Below are positions 1 to 6,382 of a stretch of 64,000 nt of DNA, piece by piece; position 1 is the stretch's first letter; the number at the start of each line of letters is the position of its first letter. Location of the stretch: the NCBI RefSeq assembly GCF_004405125.1, contig NZ_SORX01000008.1, forward strand, positions 95,058-159,057, given 5' to 3'. The notes under the pieces were generated by a model. The model made no database searches and was not told where the DNA came from. It saw nothing but the letters and a program-made list of their open reading frames with translations. Origin of the DNA: Jeotgalibacillus salarius (lineage in GTDB: Bacteria; Bacillota; Bacilli; Bacillales; Jeotgalibacillaceae). Made by a program: the position numbers and the translations under genes.

Positions 1-324
1 ATGAGCTGAGGGAAGCGCACTAGCCCCTGCGAGCCGGAGCTGGACACCAAGAAAAGCGGAGGCGAGCATTTAGGGGCGTATGCGGTGGACTGAAGCGATT
101 AAGATAAAGGATTCACTTGAACGTAGTGAACCGATGATGACTTATCGAAATGAGCTGAGGGAAGCGCACTAGCCCCTGCGAGCCGGAGCTGGACACCAAG
201 AAAAACAGAGGGCGCTCGTTCAGCTCCGACAGGCATAAGACGCGAAGCGGAAAACGGGTGACCTTTCCCGTTTATCGATGCGTGGCTTATGACCCGAAGA
301 GCTAGCGCCCGGAGCTGGACACCA
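1..324. repeat. Dispersed repeat block (three copies of a GGAGCTGGACACC unit)
   Basis: Positions 1-55 and 150-204 are identical over 55 bp, and a third shorter copy of the same core (GGAGCTGGACACC) lies at 311-323, preceded each time by a CTAGC-type element. Between the copies are short hairpin-like stretches (for example AAACGGG/CCCGTTT near 258-275). No credible gene is seen here: the short reading frames have no ribosome binding site and are made of repeat DNA. It resembles the noncoding dispersed repeats common between genes of Bacillaceae; the family name is not known to me. Confidence 0.7.
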
Positions 325-336
325 TCAGAAAAACTC

Positions 337-375
337 AAAACCTTCCTCAGAATTCGTCTGCAGGAAGGTTTTTTT
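337..375 (+). terminator. Rho-independent terminator
   Basis: An inverted repeat AACCTTCCT / AGGAAGG with a 14-nt loop is followed by a run of seven T. No gene precedes it inside the window, so it probably ends a transcription unit that starts left of position 1. Confidence 0.75.
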
Positions 376-432
376 GCGCGTTGCGCATACTACCGAATGT
401 GTAGTGGCAAACATTTCAATTCTGGCTTACGG

Positions 433-579
433 AACATAGTTCAAAAGATACTTAACTCACAAAAGTCACTGTTGAACTGACGAATTCAACATACACACTC
501 ACAAACCGAAACCACCAACTTACAAATTCGCACCGTGAACTCACAAATCCCTCTACTGAATTCACAAAACTTTACACTT
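433..579. repeat. Degenerate 21-bp tandem array (AACTCACAAA core)
   Basis: The core AACTCACAAA recurs with exact 21-bp spacing at 454, 475, 496, 517, 538 and 559, with a weaker copy at 433. Only the first ten or so bases of each unit are conserved; the rest varies. The array lies 110 bp upstream of the STAS gene at 689. On the minus strand it reads as imperfect heptapeptide repeats, but without start or ribosome binding site. It is not CRISPR: the unit is too short and there are no constant-length unique spacers. Confidence 0.75.
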
Positions 580-688
580 TCAGTTTGATCACAACGCCCA
601 GCATGACCTTTCTCCCATTCTGACTCAAACCATATAGTCAGAACCCCTTTTATCGAGTAAAATAAAATCAAAAAAGGTGTGAACTGCT

Positions 689-1519
689 TTGCCTCATCTT
701 GTGAAGTTTGCGGAATATGTAAGCAGCCATAAAACTCAGTTGGCTGAAGAAATTGTAGACTCAGTGGTCGAAAGAGCAAGCCTAGGTATTTCTTCTGATG
801 AGCGTGAAAATGCAATTGAGATGTATAAGGAATTTTTAACTTTCCTTGGTGACCTTGCTGAACAGCACAGAACGACTGCGCCTGAAGCCTTAATTAGCTG
901 GAGCAAAAAAAATGCAGCAATGCAGGTTGCTGCAGGAGGAAAAATTTCAGAAATTATCGTCCGCTATCAGCCAACCCGTGAAGTATTTATTGAAGTGGTA
1001 AACGAAATAGGCGAACAATTAAACCTTTGTATCAAAGAACAGTCAGAGATTATTAAAAAAGTAGACCTGCTGCTTGATACAAGCCTGAATGAGACTGTTT
1101 TTGCATTTGAAGCGATGACGGAGCGGAGAGAAGAACGTTTTCAGGAAGAAGCCGCACGTCTGTCAGCACCGATCGTACCTGTGAAGGAAGGTGTTGTCGT
1201 GTTGCCGCTCATTGGTGAAATGACAGCTTTCAGAGCCCAGTACATTCTTGAACACGTACTGCCCGAGGTCTCAAAAACAGATATATCCTATGCCATTATT
1301 GATTTTTCAGGGATTACTCCTGTAGATAACGAAGTTGCACAATACCTGCATCAGATGAAAGGCATGCTTCAACTACTGGGTGTAGAAGTACTTGTATCAG
1401 GCTTCAGACCGGACACAGTAAAATCACTTGTCAGCAGCGGCCTGATGGATTTCAAAAAAATTAAATCCTTCACGACAGTCAAGCAGGCACTTGAAAGTCT
1501 GGATGGTTTGAGAATCTGA
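689..1519 (+). CDS. RsbR-family STAS domain protein (stressosome component)
   Basis: 276 residues, the usual length of RsbR paralogues, which form the stressosome scaffold with RsbS and signal through RsbT to sigma-B. Residues 1 to about 150 form a helical, globin-like RsbR N-terminal sensor region; about 160-272 is the STAS domain. Thr179 (motif GEMT) corresponds to the first RsbT phosphorylation site of RsbRA (Thr171), but the second site (Thr205, in VDT) is Asn214 in the motif PVDNEV. It starts with TTG, nine bases after AAGGTG. It stands alone, with no rsbS/rsbT next to it, as for other auxiliary RsbR genes. The family call is firm; which paralogue is not. Confidence 0.85.
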   Translation: MPHLVKFAEYVSSHKTQLAEEIVDSVVERASLGISSDERENAIEMYKEFLTFLGDLAEQHRTTAPEALISWSKKNAAMQVAAGGKISEIIVRYQPTREVFIEVVNEIGEQLNLCIKEQSEIIKKVDLLLDTSLNETVFAFEAMTERREERFQEEAARLSAPIVPVKEGVVVLPLIGEMTAFRAQYILEHVLPEVSKTDISYAIIDFSGITPVDNEVAQYLHQMKGMLQLLGVEVLVSGFRPDTVKSLVSSGLMDFKKIKSFTTVKQALESLDGLRI

Positions 1520-1585
1520 TAATAGGAAAACAGCATTTCTATTGCAAAATACTGTTTTTCATATTTTAAATACAGGAGGAATTTC

Positions 1586-2250
1586 ATGGATTTATTTATC
1601 CCGTTGATGAGCACTCTTATTTTTTTCTTTGTTCTATTTTATGTGATCCGATCCGCTGTAACTGAAGGCATAAATCGTTCTGTCATTGGGCGGCAGCATA
1701 ATCAAAACAGTGATGTGCCTGTACCTCAGCGTGCGGAGCGTAACTATTCACTACTTAGAGGCGGCAAAGTCATCACTTTTCAAAAAGCGAAAGCATCTAA
1801 ATTTGAACCTATATTGTCACTGCTTAAAAATTGTGCCGAAGAGCTGCAGAATCGCGGCATTAAACAATGGAGTTATTTACTATCCGGTGGTGAAGACGCT
1901 AAGGTCAGGAAAGACATTGAACAGGGCAATACATACGCTGTGTATGAAAAAGACGAGCTAATTGGCACGTTCACTTTAAAGAAAGGCCCTGAGTCCTGGG
2001 ACGAACATATCTGGAAGGATAGAGTAGATCACGATGCACTTTATCTTCACAGGCTTGCGGTGAGTTCGGATGTCAGGAAAGAAGGAGTCGGCGTTCATGC
2101 CTTTCATGGATTGAGGAGCACCACACAGGAAATGTACTCATGCTTGATTGCGTGGAAAGTAATGAGGAGCTTGGTCGATTTTATCAGTCCCACGGCTTCG
2201 AATCAGCCGGTTCTTATGATGGACACAGTCGATATTGGAAAAGACTTTAG
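1586..2250 (+). pseudogene. Membrane-anchored GNAT acetyltransferase, frameshifted
   Basis: An ATG after AGGAGG opens a frame with one N-terminal membrane segment (residues about 5-23) and a GNAT domain. The frame follows the family to the LYLHRLAV strand, then loses similarity near 2100. Shifting frame there (the next frame starts with CTT at 2101) restores a normal GNAT C-terminus ending in a RFYQSHGF motif and a TAG at 2248-2250, just before the terminator. Without the shift the frame runs on to 2299, through the terminator stem, which is implausible. So one base is missing or two are extra: either a real inactivating frameshift or a sequence error. If corrected, the product is about 221 residues. 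Confidence 0.8.
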
Positions 2251-2265
2251 ATTCGATGATCATGC

Positions 2266-2307
2266 AAAAAGCTCATTGCCTGAACATCACAGGCAATGAG
2301 CTTTTTT
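2266..2307. terminator. Bidirectional rho-independent terminator
   Basis: Perfect arms AAAGCTCATTGCCTG / CAGGCAATGAGCTTT around a 7-nt loop, with an A-run on one side and a T-run on the other. It serves the acetyltransferase gene (+) and the AlaX gene (-), which converge here. Confidence 0.9.
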
Positions 2308-3476
2308 CAACCTTTTATTCTATCTGCACAAGTCTCCAGCAATGCTTCGGCGGAAATCAGTTTTTCTCCTCCACCCTGTGCGAAATCCGGTTTCCCTCCG
2401 CCTCTTCCATTTATTTCAGGAAGTACGGACTTAATCAGCTCGTTCATATTCACCTGATTTTCAGTGCCTCTTCCGCATACAAGCTGAAGCTTTTCCTGCG
2501 TTTCATTTACAAAGATCACGACGCTTTGATCAGATTTACTAATAATCATTTTTGAAAGCTGCTGCAGCTCGTCAATTGGCTGGTCCCTGAATATTTTCTT
2601 CACAACCTTTTCACCAATATACTGCTCAGCTTCAAACGCTAACACCTTAGCCTTCAGCTCAACAATGTCCTTTTCAAGCAGTCTATTTTGCAAGATCATC
2701 CGTTCAGCCGCGTCTGCCAACTGATCCTGCGGCGCACTCAGTGTTGCAGTCAGGTTTTGTATGGCCTTATGTTTTTCATTCAGCTGGTGCAGCACCCTGC
2801 TGCCGCACACAAAGTGAACGCGCGTATTCCCACGCTGTTTTTCCGTATGAAGGATTTTGATCGACCCTACCTGCGACGTAGACCGTGGGTGAGTGCCGCC
2901 GCAGCCGTTGTAATCAAATTCCGGAATGATCACAAGTCTGATATGATCGGATACAGCAACATCTTTTCTGAGCGAATATTGCTTCAGCTCGTCCTTGTTC
3001 ACCCATTTCGTTTCAATTGGACGGTTCTGCAGTATGATTTGGTTCGCTTTTTCTTCCGTTGCTGTCAGCACTTCTTCGCTCACGCTTGCCTCCAAATCAA
3101 TCGAACAAACCTCTCCCCCTAAATGAAAACTCACCGTTTTGAAGCCAAAATCATTTTCAAATACCGCAGATAAAATATGCTGACCGGCGTGTTGCTGCAT
3201 ATGATCAAAGCGGCGCTGCCAGTTAATTTCACCGTCAACAGTCTCCGGTAATTCATCTGTTCCTTCTATATAATGTCTGATCTCTCCATCAACTTCTTCA
3301 ACGTCAAAGACAGGCACTCCATTCAGGTGCCCTGTATCATGCGGCTGTCCCCCGCCTGTCGGATAAAAAGCAGTCTGATCCAACACCACATAGTTTCGTC
3401 CCTCTTCATCAGTTCCTGAACCAGTTTTCTTTGCTTGAAAAGTTCTCATCTCAGCATTCTTATAATATAACTTCAA
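2307..3476 (-). CDS. Alanyl-tRNA editing protein (AlaX-L/AlaRS editing-domain family)
   Basis: 389 residues. It is a free-standing version of the alanyl-tRNA synthetase editing domain, which hydrolyses Ser-tRNA(Ala) and Gly-tRNA(Ala). The zinc ligands are intact: HAGQH (His96, His100) and CGGTH (Cys192, His196). A GGG-rich motif near 361-372 within a DHHA1-type C-terminal domain places it in the long AlaX class that includes the C-Ala-like domain. The start is TTG after AAAGGGAG. It overlaps the stop of the upstream HEPN-CBS gene by four bases (TTGA), so the two are probably translationally coupled. Confidence 0.9.
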   Translation of the reverse strand: MKLYYKNAEMRTFQAKKTGSGTDEEGRNYVVLDQTAFYPTGGGQPHDTGHLNGVPVFDVEEVDGEIRHYIEGTDELPETVDGEINWQRRFDHMQQHAGQHILSAVFENDFGFKTVSFHLGGEVCSIDLEASVSEEVLTATEEKANQIILQNRPIETKWVNKDELKQYSLRKDVAVSDHIRLVIIPEFDYNGCGGTHPRSTSQVGSIKILHTEKQRGNTRVHFVCGSRVLHQLNEKHKAIQNLTATLSAPQDQLADAAERMILQNRLLEKDIVELKAKVLAFEAEQYIGEKVVKKIFRDQPIDELQQLSKMIISKSDQSVVIFVNETQEKLQLVCGRGTENQVNMNELIKSVLPEINGRGGGKPDFAQGGGEKLISAEALLETCADRIKG

Positions 3477-4195
3477 GGCGTACTACTCCCTTTCTCTTTC
3501 GTGTCCATCACGTCCCACGGCGTAATAATGCCGAGGATTGGTTTATTGCTTGCACCATTCTCTGTAATGATGAGCGTAACAAGCTTTTCTCCATGCTCAG
3601 CCGCCTGTGCAAAACGGTCCTGTGCTTCAAATAGGCTTGCTTCCTTTCCGATAAAACGATAACTTTTTTTCTTTTTATCAAAAGGCTGCAGATCCTTTAC
3701 CTGAACATGTTCAATTGATAAGTTGTCATGATCAAGATGTGCCGCCAGCCAGTTCGCCACCCCACTGTCAGTCACCAATGATGTAACGAGGTTATGTTTG
3801 TCCACAAGCGGAAACTGGGAATACGCTTTCTCATTCATGTTGTGAAGTACTTTTCTTAAAGAAGAATCTTCATGCAGCGTCACGACATCTTTAATAAAGC
3901 GCTCTACAGTTGGCGGCACAATTAGCTCACTTCTGATTTCTTCAATCAGATTCACTACATAAGGTGTCGGTTCAGCCAGCACTTCATTTGTATAAGTATG
4001 TACAATCGCATTTCTCAGTTCAGCAATTTCTTTCAAATCGCTGATATAACGCTTCACAACCCGGTCATTACGCTGAGCCGCTTTATCTAAAAGCGCCTGA
4101 AAACTCATGTAATCACCTTTATTATGCTTCGTTTTCAAATAGCTTTCAATTTCATTAAAATCACGCAAAAATGCGCGGGAATTTGCAGAGTCCAT
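3473..4195 (-). CDS. CBS-domain protein with HEPN-like N-terminal region
   Basis: 240 residues. The C-terminal two thirds (about 90-235) carry two CBS-type repeats, which usually bind adenosine nucleotides; the second contains a typical GIITPWDVM ending. The N-terminal 70 residues are helical and hold RNAIVH (Arg61 to His66), the R-N-x3-H signature of HEPN domains, many of which are RNases or nucleotidyltransferase partners. It starts with ATG after AAAGGGGAC and overlaps alaX by four bases, so a link to tRNA or RNA quality control is possible. The HEPN call is my inference from the motif; the CBS call is more secure. Activity is unknown. Confidence 0.75.
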   Translation of the reverse strand: MDSANSRAFLRDFNEIESYLKTKHNKGDYMSFQALLDKAAQRNDRVVKRYISDLKEIAELRNAIVHTYTNEVLAEPTPYVVNLIEEIRSELIVPPTVERFIKDVVTLHEDSSLRKVLHNMNEKAYSQFPLVDKHNLVTSLVTDSGVANWLAAHLDHDNLSIEHVQVKDLQPFDKKKKSYRFIGKEASLFEAQDRFAQAAEHGEKLVTLIITENGASNKPILGIITPWDVMDTKEKGSSTP

Positions 4196-4311
4196 TATTT
4201 TGTCCCCTTTTTAATTTATGATACAGGTTTTGGGAGGTGTGGTCACTTATTTGAGGGGTTGAAGAAGTTTAAAAAGGTTATATTTGATATCGCACAATCT
4301 CTATCAACGTG

Positions 4312-4336
4312 AAAAAACCGGAAAATGATTCCGGTT
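4312..4336 (-). terminator. Rho-independent terminator
   Basis: Inverted repeat AACCGGAA / TTCCGGTT with a run of T on the minus strand. It follows the small membrane-protein gene at 4357-4566. Confidence 0.8.
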
Positions 4337-4356
4337 ACTTTTACATATAAAAAAAC

Positions 4357-4566
4357 TCATCCTGTGTCTTTTTTATAGGTCTTGCTGTCCCACGCCCAGT
4401 TAAAAAAAGAATTGCCGATCAGGATAAACAGTGGGATCACAATACTTTGAGTCCAGTTAATCTCACGCCCGCTAAATATATCAAATAATATTAATGTGAT
4501 AAACATCAACACAAATGATACAACCCAAAACCGGGGACCTTTTCTAAAGCGATCCGCCTTCTTCAA
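4357..4566 (-). CDS. Small two-helix membrane protein, unknown function
   Basis: 69 residues with a basic N-terminus (MKKADRFRKG) and two hydrophobic segments at about 12-30 and 39-58. The start is TTG, preceded by AAAGGGGTGG. It lies 12 bp behind the DUF4190-type gene on the same strand, so they form a likely two-gene unit ending at the terminator 4312-4336. I do not recognise the family. Confidence 0.65.
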   Translation of the reverse strand: MKKADRFRKGPRFWVVSFVLMFITLILFDIFSGREINWTQSIVIPLFILIGNSFFNWAWDSKTYKKDTG

Positions 4567-4578
4567 AACACCACCCCT

Positions 4579-4839
4579 TTACCCCGAAAAAATTGCTACG
4601 CCAACAAACAAAATCCATGCCAGCACCGTAAACAGCTGAATGATAATTCCAACAATGCTGCAGATCAATCCTGATATCGCCAGACCTTTCCCGGCTTCTT
4701 CAGACATTGCAATCTGTTTCATCGAGATGTTAGCTGTAATGATGCCACCTATTCCCAGAAAAAAACCTAGAAACGGAACCATAAGTGATAAGATTCCAAG
4801 TGTTAACGAAACAATTGATTGTGTATTTGTCTGTGTCAC
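4579..4839 (-). CDS. DUF4190-type small membrane protein
   Basis: 86 residues with two long hydrophobic helices separated by a short loop containing ISMKQIAMSEEAGKG. The repeated-glycine first helix, the 'alanine/asparagine-IS' turn and the second helix fit the DUF4190 family of small integral membrane proteins of unknown role. The start follows AAGGAGCTGATC. It is the first gene of a probable two-gene unit with the next membrane protein. Confidence 0.7.
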   Translation of the reverse strand: MTQTNTQSIVSLTLGILSLMVPFLGFFLGIGGIITANISMKQIAMSEEAGKGLAISGLICSIVGIIIQLFTVLAWILFVGVAIFSG

Positions 4840-4999
4840 GTGATCAGCTCCTTACAAATATTTACGGTTGAAATGAAAAAAAGATTCATCCTCTTCCCAA
4901 TAATCGACATTTAGAAGCGTGAAGCACAATAAATTGCAGGACATGTATGCTATGATCATTCATACAAAGTTTAAAAGGAGATAATAAGGAGGTCATTCT

Positions 5000-5281
5000 A
5001 TCACTTTCTTACGTCCTGCTTTAAGAAGTATATTGTTTCTTTTACTGACTGCTGTGATTACCGGCCTAGTGCTGCTGATTGGTGCAGCCCCTGCGGCATT
5101 TTCAACACCGCTTGCAATTACGGCTGCAGTGCTGTTCGCCGCTTCAGTAGTGATGGCATTTTTCCAGCTGTTTGTAGCACCGCAAATTAATATTTATACC
5201 ATCGTTGGCATGCTTTTTTCGGTCGTGAATATCGCTTCACTGTTTTCATTTCTGATGCTGATGATGGCTGAACCGATCTGA
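5000..5281 (+). CDS. Small membrane protein with a possible ATC start
   Basis: A hydrophobic protein with three predicted membrane helices; family not recognised. The first canonical start in frame is TTG at 5033, which has no ribosome binding site. A perfect AAGGAGG sits at 4986-4992 and is followed seven bases later by an in-frame ATC at 5000. Starting there gives 93 residues and adds a basic lead-in (TFLRPALRS) in front of the first helix, as expected for an N-in membrane protein. I therefore prefer the ATC start, but TTG at 5033 (82 residues) remains possible. It is followed 14 bp later by a GNAT gene on the same strand. Confidence 0.6.
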   Translation: MTFLRPALRSILFLLLTAVITGLVLLIGAAPAAFSTPLAITAAVLFAASVVMAFFQLFVAPQINIYTIVGMLFSVVNIASLFSFLMLMMAEPI

Positions 5282-5295
5282 GTGAGGGATTGTTT

Positions 5296-5730
5296 ATGGA
5301 AAAAATTGAGTTCAAAGAATGTAAGACGAATGAAGAGATGATTGCTGCCTTTCCTGTGATGAAGCAGCTGCGGACACATTTAAACGAAGAAACTTACATC
5401 AGTCTGGTAACCGAAGCACGTCAAAAAGATCAGTATAGGCTATTTGCACTTTACGAGGGCAATCAGATTGTGGCAGTTGCAGGTTTCAAACCAATGATCA
5501 CACTCTACTATGGAAGATTTGTATGGGTCTGCGATCTGGTGACTGATCAGGCCAAACGATCACATGGTTATGGTGAAAAGCTTTTGAATCTTGTGCACGA
5601 CTGGTCACGCAAGGAAGGTTATGAACGCGTTTCCCTCTCTTCAGGACTTCAGCGCAAAGACGCTCACAGATTTTACGAGGATAAGATGGATTATGATAAG
5701 GTGAGTTATGTATTTAAAAAAGAGCTTTAA
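5296..5730 (+). CDS. GNAT family N-acetyltransferase
   Basis: 144 residues from the ATG at 5296, which sits eight bases behind GAGGGA (an in-frame TTG at 5290 is a less likely start). The GNAT fold is visible: central strand VWVCDLVTDQAKRSHGYGEKLL with the acetyl-CoA-binding R-x2-G-x-G/A-type loop (here KRSHGYG), then an alpha helix and a C-terminal RFYEDKMDY motif. The substrate cannot be deduced. It probably shares a transcript with the preceding membrane protein and ends at the terminator 5753-5781. Confidence 0.85.
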   Translation: MEKIEFKECKTNEEMIAAFPVMKQLRTHLNEETYISLVTEARQKDQYRLFALYEGNQIVAVAGFKPMITLYYGRFVWVCDLVTDQAKRSHGYGEKLLNLVHDWSRKEGYERVSLSSGLQRKDAHRFYEDKMDYDKVSYVFKKEL

Positions 5731-5752
5731 CAACTTTATGGAATGAACACAA

Positions 5753-5781
5753 AAAGCAGGCATACACGCCTGCTTTCAGTT
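5753..5781. terminator. Bidirectional terminator
   Basis: Perfect arms AAAGCAGGC / GCCTGCTTT, loop of six bases, followed by T-rich sequence. It separates the converging GNAT gene (+) and the zinc-ribbon gene (-), whose stop codon overlaps the right arm. Confidence 0.8.
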
Positions 5782-5955
5782 TTTTCTTAAGCTGTTTATT
5801 CTCATTGCAGTCACACAATCGCTGCACGAAAGCTCAAATATTTTATCAAAACCGCTCTGTTTACGCGGGCGATGAGCTCTAATCACAAACTCTTCATAGA
5901 GCTCCATCTTCTTATAACATCTGCTGCATTTTAAACCGTTGGGAATCGTACTCAC
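5776..5955 (-). CDS. 59-residue CxxC/CxxC zinc-ribbon-like protein
   Basis: A short frame with two CxxC knuckles (Cys10/Cys13 and Cys44/Cys47) separated by 30 residues, a spacing typical of small treble-clef or zinc-ribbon proteins. The likely start is GTG at 5955, although the neighbouring AAAGGGTG would also suit the ATT four codons in. The frame is open with strongly protein-like composition and ends exactly in the terminator shared with the GNAT gene. I do not recognise the family. A role in binding zinc and a partner protein or nucleic acid is a guess from the Cys pattern. Confidence 0.6.
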   Translation of the reverse strand: MSTIPNGLKCSRCYKKMELYEEFVIRAHRPRKQSGFDKIFELSCSDCVTAMRINSLRKN

Positions 5956-6085
5956 CCTTTCATTTCACTCGATACAATTTGCTTTTTGCACAGATTCATT
6001 ATTCCCTAACTGCCATTTCCCATAACATTTCAAGAATAGTTTTTTCTATTGTGGAAATCCTTTTAACTACAGGAGGTTATGCACA

Positions 6086-6211
6086 ATGAGTGAAGATACT
6101 AAAAACGATTCTGTTGAGCAGCGCATGAAAAAAAGACGGGGGCAGGATATTGAACCACAGCGCGACCCTGAAAAACCGGCTCATACAAAAACGGCAAAGG
6201 GTAAAATGTGA
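6086..6211 (+). CDS. 41-residue hydrophilic peptide
   Basis: An ATG nine bases behind a perfect AGGAGG opens a 41-codon frame rich in Lys, Arg, Glu, Asp and Gln, ending at TGA three bases before a strong terminator. The ribosome binding site, the compact size and the terminator make it a real small gene. Its composition resembles small acid-soluble or other disordered sporulation proteins, but no specific family is recognised. Confidence 0.65.
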   Translation: MSEDTKNDSVEQRMKKRRGQDIEPQRDPEKPAHTKTAKGKM

Positions 6212-6214
6212 CTG

Positions 6215-6240
6215 AAAAGAGCCAGAAGATGGCTCTTTTT
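6215..6240 (+). terminator. Rho-independent terminator
   Basis: Arms AAAAGAGCCA / TGGCTCTTTT with a five-base loop and trailing T, directly after the 41-residue gene. Confidence 0.85.
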
Positions 6241-6382
6241 CATTTATCTCACTCATTTATTGAAAGAATAGGCATAAGCAGTGTGCAAATGAACTTCCTT
6301 TTGCTAAAATTAGACATTGACAGTACATATTTGTGAAGTATTGCGCATATTTACTCAGGCAGTTCAGAAAGGACGACCCCTT

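Noticed and set aside
289-480. 63-residue frame in the repeat and terminator region
   Set aside because: It reads through a dispersed repeat and the stem of a terminator, without a ribosome binding site.
433-579. CRISPR array
   Set aside because: The units are 21 bp in all with about ten conserved bases and no unique spacers of constant length; no cas genes are present.
2235-2555. Frame opposite the alaX gene
   Set aside because: It spans the bidirectional terminator and lies antisense to a well-supported gene.
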